Part shown: piece by piece, positions 50,146 to 59,096 of the stretch
How the letters are laid out: each line of letters starts with the position of its first letter
How positions within the stretch are numbered: the stretch's first letter is position 1
Origin: Nocardioides sp. L-11A
GTDB taxonomy: Bacteria > Actinomycetota > Actinomycetes > Propionibacteriales > Nocardioidaceae
Length of the DNA stretch: 64,000 bases
Direction of reading: 5' to 3'
Assembly: GCA_029961745.1 (NCBI GenBank)
Contig: CP124680.1
Location: forward strand, 1,612,001-1,676,000
Translations under genes and position numbers: made by a program
Notes under the pieces: generated by a model
Seen by the model: the letters and a program-made list of their open reading frames with translations, nothing else
Told to the model about the DNA's origin: nothing
Databases searched by the model: none

Positions 50146-53100
50146 ATGAAACGCGTCGTCCTGCCCCTGCTCTCCCTCGCCCTGGCGCTCGCCGGGGCTG
50201 CCCTCGTCGCACCGGCATCGCCGGCCCGCGCCGCGTCCACCGACATCACCGCCGGCACCGTGAGCTGGGGGATCAAGGCCTCCTGGCGCAGCTACATCGG
50301 CGCGCACAACACGACCACCGGCGGCGGTGCCACGGTCAGCGGAGTGACCGGCAACGTCGCGGACGGGTTCGACTTCCCGGTCACCACCGGCAGCTACGAC
50401 GACGCCACCCGCACCACGACACTGCAGCTCGCGGGCTGGGTGCGCTTCCAGGCCTATCGGGACGACGCGGGACGCTACGCCCTGGACTCGACCTTCACGG
50501 ACCTGGAGCTGCGGATCGGTCCGGATGCCCAGGAGATCCGCGGCACCTACGTCGGCTACAGCCGCGACGATCCGGGCGGCGCGATGGAGGAATACGTCGA
50601 CGTGGTGCTCGCCACGCTCGACCCGGCCGGTGCCGCCGGCACCAGCTTCGAGGCCGATCGCACGGCGTGGGACGCGATCCCGAGCCAGGGCGGCGACGGA
50701 CAGGCGCTCTACGCTCCGGGCACCACGTTCGACCCCGTCTCCGTCGACTACCCAGGCCCCGGTGGCATGCCCGACCTCGCCGAGCGCTTCGCTGAGCCGG
50801 GTGTTCCGGTGCTGACCGAAGGCGCCCGCTGGCTGAGCGGCAGTGCCGTGAGCGGCGGCAACAACGCGTCGCGCTCCCTGGAGATCTCGGCGCGGGGCGA
50901 CCTCGTCTATGCGGTCCAGTTCGACGCCGCACACGGCGCGCAGAACCTGATCTTCACCGCACTCGACGCGCAGGAGCTGACCCCTGTCGGCACGCCGTAC
51001 ACCCATCCGATGGTGGCCACGGGAAGCGCGGGGCGGTTCCTGCGTACCGCGATCGACCCCGTGACCGACACGATCTTCTTCGTCACGGCCAAGGACGGCA
51101 CGGCCCAGAACGAGGTGACGCTGCGCACCGTCCGCTTCGACCGCGAGAACGGGACCTTCGACGCGGGCGTGGTCGGCGCCATCGCGACCTCGACCTCTCC
51201 GGGCGCCGGCAACCTGACCTGGAACGGGGCGTCCGGCGAGCTCGGCGTGCTGGTGTCGAGCGCCTCCACCGCGACCGAGCAGAACCCCTACTTCCTGGTC
51301 CGCGTACGACCGGCCGGCGATGGGTGGGCCGTGAGCCGGGCTCCCGTCGAGTGGCCGGCCAGCGGCGACTTCCCCGGTGGCTGGGACCTGTCGCGCACCA
51401 CGACGGCCAGCTCGTCCAATGACACGTCCGCGACACTGGCGCCGCTGGGCGACGGGTCCTATGTCGTCGCTACGAGTGCCACCAGCGTCCGGGTCGACGG
51501 CGTCAACCACTACGCGCCGGCGTTCCGGCTGCTGCCGACCGGCGACAGCACCGTCGAGGCCTCCGGGATCGACGACACGGCAGCGAAGCCCTTCGACGAG
51601 ACGGGCGCGGTCCACTACGGCTGGACCGCGGCGACGGCAGGGCCGGACGGCTCGGTCTATCTGCACGGACTCAACCAGCGACTCGACGACTACCAGCGCG
51701 TCGACGTCGAGGGCGGTGCGGCCATCGCGCGACCGGCGACCGAGGGTGAGCCGATCCCGCTCTACCTGGAGTACGGGATCCGCACCTCCCGCACCGCCGA
51801 GATGCTCGCGTACGACGCCGAGCGCGGATTCCTCTGGGCCAGTGACGACTCGGACACGGCCGGCCGGACCCTCAAGCTGGTGGACGACTCCGGCACCCTG
51901 GCCGGCTACCGGATCGCGGAGTTCTCGCGCGGGGGCGGCGGAGCGATGGTGATCAGGACGGGGGTCGACGGCTCCGTCTATGTTCCGATCCAGTCCGCTG
52001 CGAACCCGCGCGAGTTCGGCTACCGCCGGATGGTCCTCGAGGGCATCGCTCCGAAGGTCACGACGCAGCCCGAGGACGTCACCGTCCAGTTGGCGCCGGG
52101 GGAGGCCACGCGGCCGGTGGTCCTGACCGCCGCGATCGACGCCTCGCTCGGGGGCGAGCTCCAGTGGCAGGCGCGCCGGCCGGGGGAGTCGCGGTTCCGC
52201 GACGTTCCGGGCGCGACCGCGGCCACCCTGCAGGTCGACGCGACGCCGGCCACCGGCGGCACGACCTATCGTCTGAAGGTGGCCAACGACGCCGGCGTCG
52301 TGGTCTCCGACGAGGCCGGCCTGGAGGTGACCTACGCTCCCCGCTTCGGCCTCGACGCCCGCGACCGTACCGTCACCGAGGGCGGCGACGTGACCTTCGT
52401 CGTCGATGCCCAGGCCAGCCCGCCGCTCACCGCGCTGACCTGGCAGCGCCGGGTCGGCGGCTACTGGCAGCCCATCCCGGACGACGACGACAACGTGGTC
52501 GTCGAGACCGCGGACGGCGTCTCGTCGCTCACCGTCGTCGGCACCAATGTCGACCAGTCCGGCTCGCTCTTCCGGGCCAAGGCCGTCAACCCGGTCGGTA
52601 CGACGTACTCGGCCGCCGCCCGGTTGACCGTCAACGCCAAGCGCGGCGTGCCGGCCGCCGGACTCACGCTCGACGGGGTCACGCTGGAGTGGTCGGGCAG
52701 CGAGGAGCTGCAGTCGGCGCCGCCGTTCGGCGGCTCCAACTACCTCTCCGCCGGCGTCTCCGCCGGTGACGAGGCCAGCTACCGCGCCGCCGAGGGTGAC
52801 GTCGCGGTCGTCCACCGGGCGGCCGACGGCACCGAGACCGCGGCGAGGTGGGCGACCCGGGCGGCACCCGCCGGTGGCGACGTCGACCAGCTGGTCCGGC
52901 TCTCCGGCGGACACGCGCAGCTCGCCGCCGACGGGTCCGGCCGGGTGCGCTGGGAGGGGACCTTCAGCGTCAACTTCTACGGCGGGCTGGTGCCCTTCTG
53001 GCTGACCGACCCCGAGCTGGTCGTGGCCGCCGACGGCACGGGGACCCTCGTCGCCGACATCGACGGCTACGGCTCGAGCATGGCGAACCCGGAGCAGCGC

Positions 53101-53760
53101 ACGCCGCTCGACGCGGTCGCCGACGTACCTGTCGCGACCTTCTCAGCGGTCGAGCTCGACCCGGCCGGCGAGATCACCGTGACGCCCGCGTACGCCGGGG
53201 TCGAGGTCGACCTGCCCGCCGAGGTGACGCAGCAGAATCGCACCGCCGAAGGCTGGGGGGCGTGGCCGCAGGCGTTCGTCGACGTCCACCTCGCGACCGG
53301 ACTGTCCTCCTACTGGTACTCCTCGGGCGGCGCCGCCGACGGCAAGAAGCCGCCGGCCCCCTTCTCCGTCGACTTCACCGACGCCGAGGTGGTGGCGCCC
53401 GGGCCCGGCCCGACCGGGCCGCCGGCCGAGGTGGCGAAGGTCGTCCCGACGCTGGCGCTCGCCGTGGGCAGGGCCCGGGTCGGGAAGAAGGCCGCGGCGC
53501 GGGTCACGGTCACCCTGCCGCCGGGCAGCGCGGCCTACTCGGGGCAGGTGGTGATCCTGGCCGGCGACCGGATCCTCGGTGTCCGGCGGGCCTCGGTCGC
53601 CTCGGGCGGGACGGTGTCGATCAAGCTCGGCAAGGGGGTGCTGCGCCGACTCGGCGCCGGCCGGCACTTCCTGACCGCCGCGGTGCGTGCGACGGCCACG
53701 ACCCTCGCCGCGACGAGCGACGTCGTGGCGGTGAAGGTCAAGAAGAAGCGGAGGCGCTAG
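50146..53760 (+). CDS. Large surface protein with two HtaA-type domains, propeller-like and Ig-like domains
   Basis: A 1204-residue exported protein. Signal peptide about 1-29 (ARA-AS). HtaA domain 1 at about 35-203 (GTVSWGIKASWRSYIG, WVRFQAYRDD, where Tyr stands in the usual His place). A region of about 220-625 has repeated beta-strand units suggestive of a propeller. Two Ig-like domains follow, about 630-720 (VTTQPEDVTVQLAPG) and 722-820. HtaA domain 2, about 826-1080, is of the variant kind, with VNFYGGLVPFWLTDPELVV and YWYSSGGAAD (W1057). A last Ig-like domain ends in a cationic KVKKKRRR tail. The ATG at 50146 follows GAAGG; the one 15 nt earlier has no ribosome site. It follows the neocarzinostatin-like gene by 82 nt, probably on one iron-regulated transcript. 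Confidence 0.8.
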   Translation: MKRVVLPLLSLALALAGAALVAPASPARAASTDITAGTVSWGIKASWRSYIGAHNTTTGGGATVSGVTGNVADGFDFPVTTGSYDDATRTTTLQLAGWVRFQAYRDDAGRYALDSTFTDLELRIGPDAQEIRGTYVGYSRDDPGGAMEEYVDVVLATLDPAGAAGTSFEADRTAWDAIPSQGGDGQALYAPGTTFDPVSVDYPGPGGMPDLAERFAEPGVPVLTEGARWLSGSAVSGGNNASRSLEISARGDLVYAVQFDAAHGAQNLIFTALDAQELTPVGTPYTHPMVATGSAGRFLRTAIDPVTDTIFFVTAKDGTAQNEVTLRTVRFDRENGTFDAGVVGAIATSTSPGAGNLTWNGASGELGVLVSSASTATEQNPYFLVRVRPAGDGWAVSRAPVEWPASGDFPGGWDLSRTTTASSSNDTSATLAPLGDGSYVVATSATSVRVDGVNHYAPAFRLLPTGDSTVEASGIDDTAAKPFDETGAVHYGWTAATAGPDGSVYLHGLNQRLDDYQRVDVEGGAAIARPATEGEPIPLYLEYGIRTSRTAEMLAYDAERGFLWASDDSDTAGRTLKLVDDSGTLAGYRIAEFSRGGGGAMVIRTGVDGSVYVPIQSAANPREFGYRRMVLEGIAPKVTTQPEDVTVQLAPGEATRPVVLTAAIDASLGGELQWQARRPGESRFRDVPGATAATLQVDATPATGGTTYRLKVANDAGVVVSDEAGLEVTYAPRFGLDARDRTVTEGGDVTFVVDAQASPPLTALTWQRRVGGYWQPIPDDDDNVVVETADGVSSLTVVGTNVDQSGSLFRAKAVNPVGTTYSAAARLTVNAKRGVPAAGLTLDGVTLEWSGSEELQSAPPFGGSNYLSAGVSAGDEASYRAAEGDVAVVHRAADGTETAARWATRAAPAGGDVDQLVRLSGGHAQLAADGSGRVRWEGTFSVNFYGGLVPFWLTDPELVVAADGTGTLVADIDGYGSSMANPEQRTPLDAVADVPVATFSAVELDPAGEITVTPAYAGVEVDLPAEVTQQNRTAEGWGAWPQAFVDVHLATGLSSYWYSSGGAADGKKPPAPFSVDFTDAEVVAPGPGPTGPPAEVAKVVPTLALAVGRARVGKKAAARVTVTLPPGSAAYSGQVVILAGDRILGVRRASVASGGTVSIKLGKGVLRRLGAGRHFLTAAVRATATTLAATSDVVAVKVKKKRRR

Positions 53761-54697
53761 CGAAGCGGCGCGCGAGCCGGCCGAGCAGCTGGGTGAGCTC
53801 GGCCGGCTCCTCCACCTCGAACTCGTGGTCGAGGTTGGCCAGCACGAGGACCGGCCAGTCCAGGGTGTCGGTGTTCATCGTCATCCGGCAGGCCTGGTCG
53901 CCCTGCGCCTCGACGCTGCCCCAGCGACCGATCACCGCAGCGACCTCGTCGGCGGGGGCCCGGACCAGGACGCTGACGTGGTGGCGCTGCGGCCGGTCGC
54001 GCAGACCGCGGCTGACGTACCGGGCCGCGTCCCCGCCGGGGATCTCGCGCGGCCGGAACCGCTGTCCGGTCGTGGCCGGTACGCCGGCGACCCGGTCGAC
54101 CCGGAACGAGCGCCAGTCCTGGCGCTCGCGATCGTGGGCGACGAGGTACCAGCGCCGGCCCAGGTTGACCAGCCGGTGCGGCTCGACCCGGCGCGTGGAG
54201 CCCGTGCCGTCGTAGGCCGTGTAGGAGAAGGTGACCACCTCGTCGTCGCGGCAGGCCTGGGCGAGGGTGGTGAGCACGGTGGGGTCGAGTACGGGTCCGC
54301 CGGCCCAGGGCAGGCCCTCGGTCTGGGTCTGCAGGGCGCCCATCCGGCGGCGCAGCCGCGGCGGCATCAGCGCGATCACCTTGGTCAGCGCCTGCAGCGT
54401 GGTGTCCTCGAAGCCGGGGACCCCGCCGTTGGCCGCGGCGCGCAGCCCGACCGCGACGGCGACCGCCTCGTCGTCGTCGAGCAGCAGTGGCGCCATCGCC
54501 CCGCCCGCCCGCAGCTGGTAGCCGCCGGCCGCCCCGCGGACCGCGTCGACGTCGTACCCGAGGTCGCGCAGCCGCTCGACGTCGCGGCGCAGGGTCCGGT
54601 CGCTGACCTCGAGGCGCTCGGCGAGGTCGCCGCCGGTCCAGAACCGGTGGGTCTGCAGGAGGGAGAGGAGGCGCAGCATCCGGGCACTCGTGCTCAT
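53738..54697 (-). CDS. WYL-domain HTH transcriptional regulator (YafY type)
   Basis: A 319-residue regulator. The N-terminal winged HTH of the HTH_11 kind reads RMLRLLSLLQTHRFWTGGDL with LEVSDRTLRRDVERLRDLGY. The WYL domain lies in the centre (FSYTAYDGTGSTRRVEPHRL, NLGRRWYLVAHDRERQDWRS), and a C-terminal WCX-like domain follows. A leaderless-type TAATCT -10 precedes the ATG by 7 nt. The 3' end overlaps the convergent large HtaA gene by 23 nt. It is divergent from the ABC transporter, the probable target. Confidence 0.9.
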   Translation of the reverse strand: MSTSARMLRLLSLLQTHRFWTGGDLAERLEVSDRTLRRDVERLRDLGYDVDAVRGAAGGYQLRAGGAMAPLLLDDDEAVAVAVGLRAAANGGVPGFEDTTLQALTKVIALMPPRLRRRMGALQTQTEGLPWAGGPVLDPTVLTTLAQACRDDEVVTFSYTAYDGTGSTRRVEPHRLVNLGRRWYLVAHDRERQDWRSFRVDRVAGVPATTGQRFRPREIPGGDAARYVSRGLRDRPQRHHVSVLVRAPADEVAAVIGRWGSVEAQGDQACRMTMNTDTLDWPVLVLANLDHEFEVEEPAELTQLLGRLARRFASASASS

Positions 54698-54704
54698 GTC
54701 GTCC

Positions 54705-54753
54705 AGATTAGTTCCGAATCAGGACAGAAATTGACCGGAATGCTTCCTAGCGT
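54705..54753. promoter_or_regulatory. Divergent promoters of the WYL regulator and the ABC transporter
   Basis: Minus strand: TAATCT (54705-54710), 7 nt before the WYL ATG. Plus strand: TAGCGT (54748-54753), 7 nt before the ABC ATG. Between them TTCCG (54712-54716) and CGGAA (54736-54740) form a spaced inverted repeat that could be the WYL operator. Confidence 0.5.
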
Positions 54754-54760
54754 GGTGGTC

Positions 54761-55780
54761 ATGGAGATCGACACCACCCACCGCACAGCGGGCCCGGTGA
54801 TCCGCACGACCGGACTCACTCGCCACTTCACGCGCAACAAGCAGACGATCGAGGCCGTCCGCGGGCTCGACCTGGAGGTGACGGCCGGCGAGCTGGTCGC
54901 CTTCCTCGGCCCCAACGGCGCCGGCAAGTCCACGACCCTGCGGATGCTCACGACGCTGATCGCGCCGACCGCCGGCACGGCCGAGGTCGCCGGGCACGAC
55001 GTGGTCCACGACCGGGCCGCCGTCCGCCGCGCGATCGGGTACGTCGGCCAGGGCAATGCCGCGGGCCACCAGTTCCGCGGGCGCGACGAGATCATGTGTC
55101 AGGCCCGCGCGCACGGCCTCTCGCGACGTGACGCCCGCGCCCGGACCGAGGAGCTGCTCGAGGCCTTCGACCTCACCGAGCACGCCGACCGCCCGGTCGC
55201 CCAGCTCTCCGGTGGCCAGCGGCGCCGGCTCGACGTGGCGATCGGGCTGGTCCAGGAGCCGCCGATCCTGTTCCTCGACGAGCCCTCGACCGGCCTCGAC
55301 CCACAGAACCGGGTCAACCTGCAGGAGCAGATCCGCCGGCTCAACGCCGAGCTCGGCACGACGATCGTGCTGACGACGCACTACCTCGAGGAGGCCGACG
55401 CCCTGGCCGGCCGGGTGATCGTGATCGACCACGGCGAGGTCATCGCCGACGACACGGCCTCCGCGCTCAAGTCGGCACTCGGCGACCTGGTCGCCATGGA
55501 CTTCGCCTCCGCCGGCGACGCGCGGGCCGCGGCCGGGCGCGCCGACCGGATCGACGGCGCCCAGATCACCGTCACCGGAGCACACGTCGAGGTGCGGGCG
55601 GCGTTCGGTCGCGCGGCGGCCCCGGCGCTGGTCGCCGACCTCGCCGCGGCCGGTACGCCGGTCAGCCGGATCGAGGTGGTCGGCCCGACCCTCGACGACG
55701 TCTTCCTCAACCTGACCGGGCGCAGCCTGCGCGAGACCTCCACCACCCCGTCCCAGCCCACCGAAGGAGCGGCAGCATGA
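54761..55780 (+). CDS. Daunorubicin-resistance-type (DrrA-like) ABC ATP-binding protein
   Basis: A 339-residue ATPase: Walker A GPNGAGKST, signature LSGGQRRRLDVAIGL, Walker B ILFLDEPSTGLDP, and LTTHYLEEADALAG. The C-terminal extension ending GPTLDDVFLNLTGRSLRE is the DrrA regulatory domain. The ATG at 54761 fits the -10 spacing; 54740 is a weaker alternative. It overlaps the permease gene by ATGA and exports an unknown, probably hydrophobic, compound. Confidence 0.92.
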   Translation: MEIDTTHRTAGPVIRTTGLTRHFTRNKQTIEAVRGLDLEVTAGELVAFLGPNGAGKSTTLRMLTTLIAPTAGTAEVAGHDVVHDRAAVRRAIGYVGQGNAAGHQFRGRDEIMCQARAHGLSRRDARARTEELLEAFDLTEHADRPVAQLSGGQRRRLDVAIGLVQEPPILFLDEPSTGLDPQNRVNLQEQIRRLNAELGTTIVLTTHYLEEADALAGRVIVIDHGEVIADDTASALKSALGDLVAMDFASAGDARAAAGRADRIDGAQITVTGAHVEVRAAFGRAAAPALVADLAAAGTPVSRIEVVGPTLDDVFLNLTGRSLRETSTTPSQPTEGAAA

Positions 55781-56592
55781 CCATCGAGATCGCCCCCCAC
55801 GCGACGGCGCCGGCCGCCGGTCGTCGTACCCGCGTCGCGTCCCGGCCCGTCGGCATCGTCTCCGACATCGCGAACGTGCTCGTCCGCGAGCTGCAGCCGG
55901 TTCTCCGCCAGCCCGCGTCGGTGCTGTTCGCGATGGTGCAGCCGCTGGTCTTCCTCGGCCTGTTCGCGCCCCTGCTCCCCGACACCGGGACCGGTTCCGC
56001 GCTCCAGTGGTTCGTGCCGGGCATCGTGTCGATGACCGCGCTGATGAGCGCGTCCTTCACCGGTGCCAACCTGTCGGAGGAGATCATCAGCGGCTCCTTC
56101 GAGCGGCTGCTCGTCTCACCGGTGCGGCGCTCGTCGCTGCTGATCGGCAAGGCACTGCGCGAGATGGTGCCGCTGCTGTTGCAGACGCTCATCATCGTGG
56201 CGGTCGTGACGCCGTTCGGCTTCGACCTGCACCTCGACGGCGTCGTCGTCGGCGTGCTGCTGCTCGTGCCGTTCAGCGTCGGCCTCGGCGCGCTCAGCCT
56301 CGCCCTCGCCGTCGCGGCGAAGGAGCAGTCCTGGGTGTTCTGGACCGTCCAGCAGACCGTGATCTTCCCGCTGGTGCTGCTCGCGGGCGTGCTGCTGCCC
56401 CTCGACGGCGCCCCCGGCTGGCTGCGGACCGCGGCCGACCTGAACCCGCTCAGCTATATCGTCGACGCGGAGCGCGCGCTGTTCGCCGGGTCCTTCCCGG
56501 CCGAGACCATCGTGTCCGGCCTGACCGCGTCGCTGGTCGTCGGTGCGCTCGGGCTGTGGGTCGGCGTGCGCCGGATGAACCGGGCCGCCTGA
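55777..56592 (+). CDS. ABC-2 type transporter permease (DrrB-like)
   Basis: A 271-residue membrane protein with about six helices. DrrB-like blocks: LQPVLRQPASVLFAMVQPLV, the coupling segment SGSFERLLVSPVRRSSLLIGK, and LVLLAGVLLPLDGAPGWL with NPLSYIVDAERALF. Partner of the preceding ATPase. Confidence 0.92.
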   Translation: MTIEIAPHATAPAAGRRTRVASRPVGIVSDIANVLVRELQPVLRQPASVLFAMVQPLVFLGLFAPLLPDTGTGSALQWFVPGIVSMTALMSASFTGANLSEEIISGSFERLLVSPVRRSSLLIGKALREMVPLLLQTLIIVAVVTPFGFDLHLDGVVVGVLLLVPFSVGLGALSLALAVAAKEQSWVFWTVQQTVIFPLVLLAGVLLPLDGAPGWLRTAADLNPLSYIVDAERALFAGSFPAETIVSGLTASLVVGALGLWVGVRRMNRAA

Positions 56593-56598
56593 CCCTCC

Positions 56599-57183
56599 TC
56601 AGAGGTCGAGCAGCTCGACCGGCGTGATCGTCACCGCGAACGGCTCCGTGGCCGTCCAGGACTCCTGGGCGGCCACGCGAGCCGTTTCGGCGTACCGGCT
56701 GTCGCGTAGCGTCCACACCGTCAGCTCGGGCTGCTCCGGGTCGATCGTCCAGTACGACGGGCACCCGGCCGCCGCAAGGATCTCCATCTTGGGCCCGAGG
56801 TCGAAGGCCTTGGTCGAGGGCGAGTGGACCTCGACCGCAAGAAGCGGCGCCACCAGGACGCCCTGCTCGGTGACGTCGGAACGCCGGACGACCACGACGT
56901 CCGGTTCGATGGCGCTGCGCTGGCCGATGCGGACGTCGAACGGTGCCGGGTAGACCTTCAGCTCGCGCGGCACGGCGGCCGCCAGCAGCAGGAGCAACTC
57001 GCGAACGACGTCCTGGTGGCGCGGTCGCGGTGCCGGTGACATCAGCAGCATCCCGTCGAGCAGCTCATGTCGGTAGCCGTTCTCGGGGATCGCGTCCCGC
57101 TCCGCGACCGTGAACGGTCCGTCGCGCACGATCACGTCGCCGTGCTCGACGACAGGTGGTCGGACCGGTGTCATGACTCCCAT
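56599..57183 (-). CDS. Uma2-family (DUF820) PD-(D/E)XK nuclease-like protein
   Basis: A 194-residue paralogue of the protein at 9960-10511, with the same order of motifs: YRHELLDGMLLMSPAP, the Asp in IEPDVVVVRRSDV, LLAVEVHSPSTKAFD, and AAGCPSYWTIDP. Both genes have AGGAGGCAC then an ATG encoding MGVM, so start and leader are conserved between the copies. Function unknown. Confidence 0.86.
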   Translation of the reverse strand: MGVMTPVRPPVVEHGDVIVRDGPFTVAERDAIPENGYRHELLDGMLLMSPAPRPRHQDVVRELLLLLAAAVPRELKVYPAPFDVRIGQRSAIEPDVVVVRRSDVTEQGVLVAPLLAVEVHSPSTKAFDLGPKMEILAAAGCPSYWTIDPEQPELTVWTLRDSRYAETARVAAQESWTATEPFAVTITPVELLDL

Positions 57184-57254
57184 GGTGCCTCCTGTTGTCC
57201 ATGGGGACCAGCGTGGCGGAGTCGGGCGACAGCTGCTCCGGTCATCCACAGGCC

Positions 57255-58229
57255 TCAGCCCGTCCAGCGCAGCGCACGCCCGTGCCCGTGCGTCTGCGCG
57301 ACCATCCGCCCGTCGATCCCGAGCACGAACGTGGGGTGCTCCTCGGGGATCGGCGGCCCGGTGGCGGTGACGGACGGCAGCACCCGCTTGCCCTCGTTGC
57401 TCACCCAGTGACACCGGCCGCGCCCGACGAGGTCGCGGACGAGCGCGTCGAACTCGGCCCGGCGCGGCGGCGGGAGGTAGGCGATGACGGCGCTGTGGAA
57501 GACCACGACGGTGCCGTACGACGCCGCCCGCTCGACCATGCCCGGCAGCTCCGCGACCAGGTCGCCTCGGGCGAGGGTCGGCGGGTCCTGTCGGGCGACC
57601 TCGATCGCGCGGACCAGCCGGTCGCGGCGATCGTTCTGCTCGGGCCAGACCAGGGTCTGCAGCCAGTCGGTGTCGTCGGGGTCGGTGACGTCGAGCGGGT
57701 GGAGGTCGATGCCGCCGCGCCAGGAGATCTCGGGCAGCCGGTCCGGGAGCGGAGCGGGGCCCCTGACCCGGCAGGGCAGCCGCGGCTCGTCGCCCAGCAG
57801 GACCGGCCCGTCGTCCGTCGACCACGCGTAGCCCCAACGGTCGGGGTAGAGGCACAGCCCGGCCGAGGCGCCGACCTCCAGCAGGGCCAGGGGGCCGGAG
57901 AACGACGCGAACGCCGGCAGCAGCGTCGCGAGCCGGCCCACCTCGTTGGTCTGCGTGGCCCGGGCCAGGATCGTGGCGCGGAGCGGACCGGTGTCGCCGA
58001 GCAGCGCGGCCCGCAGCGCGTCGTACGGGCCGGGGGCCGGGACGCCGTGGTGCCGGGCCGCGGCGAACACCAGGTTGGGCTGCTGCTTGAGGTCCGGCAG
58101 GGTCCGGATCCAGGCGAGCACCTCGGGGTCGACGGCCACGGCGGCCGCCCAGGTCGCGAAGGTGGGGGAGTCCGCCGCCTCGGCGGCGAAGCGGCGGTAG
58201 GACTCCACGACCTCGGCGTACGGCTCCAC
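57255..58229 (-). CDS. DUF2332 family protein
   Basis: A protein of about 324 residues from the GTG at 58229: VEPYAEVVESYRRFAAEAAD, then the family block NEVGRLATLLPAFASFSGPL and LLEVGASAGLCLYPDRWGYA. Later come GGIDLHPLDVTDPDDTDWLQ and VVVFHSAVIAYLPPPRR. The LLEVGASAGL strand-turn resembles the glycine loop of SAM-dependent methyltransferases, but no activity is established. It lies 17 nt after the purine nucleoside phosphorylase gene on the same strand. Confidence 0.82.
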   Translation of the reverse strand: MEPYAEVVESYRRFAAEAADSPTFATWAAAVAVDPEVLAWIRTLPDLKQQPNLVFAAARHHGVPAPGPYDALRAALLGDTGPLRATILARATQTNEVGRLATLLPAFASFSGPLALLEVGASAGLCLYPDRWGYAWSTDDGPVLLGDEPRLPCRVRGPAPLPDRLPEISWRGGIDLHPLDVTDPDDTDWLQTLVWPEQNDRRDRLVRAIEVARQDPPTLARGDLVAELPGMVERAASYGTVVVFHSAVIAYLPPPRRAEFDALVRDLVGRGRCHWVSNEGKRVLPSVTATGPPIPEEHPTFVLGIDGRMVAQTHGHGRALRWTG

Positions 58230-58246
58230 GAGGGGCGCCCCGGGCC

Positions 58247-59080
58247 TCAGATGCGGGGCACGATGTCGCCGAGCAGGGCGCCCATCCGGGTGGCGGCCAG
58301 GCGTCCGGCCTCGAGCACCTCCGCATGGTTGAGCGGCTCGCCGCTCAGGCCGGCGGCCAGGTTGGTGACCAGGCTGATGCCGAGGATCTCCATCCCCGCC
58401 TCGCGCGCGGCGATCGCCTCGAGGGTGGTGCTCATGCCGACCAGGTGGCCGCCGAGGATCCCGGCCATCCGCACCTCGGCCGGCGTCTCGTAGTGGGGCC
58501 CGGTGAACTGGACGTAGACGCCCTCGTCGAGGCTCGGCTCCACCTCCCGGCACAGTTCGCGCAGCCGGGAGGAGTAGAGGTCGGTGAGATCGACGAAGTT
58601 GGCGCCGACGATGGGCGACTGGCCGGTCAGGTTGATGTGATCGCTGATCAGCACCGGGGTGCCCGGCGTCCAGGTCTCCTTGAGCCCGCCGCAGCCGTTG
58701 GTCAGCACGATCGCGCGGCAGCCCGCGGCTGCCGCCGTCCGCACGCCGTGGACGACGGCGGCGACCCCACGGCCCTCGTAGTAATGGGTGCGGCTGAGGA
58801 AGACCAGCAGGTGGCGGTCCGGGGCGCCGTCGCTGCCGGGGATCCGGATCGAGCGGATCCTGCCCGAGTGACCCTGCACCGCCGAGGCCGCGAAGCCGGG
58901 CAGGGAGGTCACGTCGATCTCGGTCGTGTTCGCGCCGCCCGCGCCGTCGAGCGCGTCGGCGGCCGGCAGCCAGCCGGAGCCGAGCACGAGCGCGACGTCG
59001 TGACGGGCGACGCCGGTGAGCTCGGCGAGACGGACGGCGGCCTCCTCGGCCAGGGCATACGGCGTGGGGGACTCGGTCAC
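58247..59080 (-). CDS. Purine nucleoside phosphorylase
   Basis: A 277-residue trimeric-type phosphorylase that splits inosine and guanosine nucleosides with phosphate. Blocks: ALVLGSGWLPAADAL, SLPGFAASAVQGHSGRI, LTNGCGGLKETWTPGTPVLI, and QFTGPHYETPAEVRM, then LVGMSTTLEAIAAREAGMEI and LVTNLAAGL. The start is a GTG. It would take the inosine made by the adenosine deaminase; with deoxynucleosides its product leads to the deoC pathway. Confidence 0.93.
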   Translation of the reverse strand: MTESPTPYALAEEAAVRLAELTGVARHDVALVLGSGWLPAADALDGAGGANTTEIDVTSLPGFAASAVQGHSGRIRSIRIPGSDGAPDRHLLVFLSRTHYYEGRGVAAVVHGVRTAAAAGCRAIVLTNGCGGLKETWTPGTPVLISDHINLTGQSPIVGANFVDLTDLYSSRLRELCREVEPSLDEGVYVQFTGPHYETPAEVRMAGILGGHLVGMSTTLEAIAAREAGMEILGISLVTNLAAGLSGEPLNHAEVLEAGRLAATRMGALLGDIVPRI

Positions 59081-59096
59081 GCGCAGAGCCTACTCA

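Noticed and set aside
50050..52914. A 954-codon minus-strand open frame opposite the large HtaA gene
   Set aside because: The plus strand encodes a signal peptide and recognisable domains; the antisense frame shows none.
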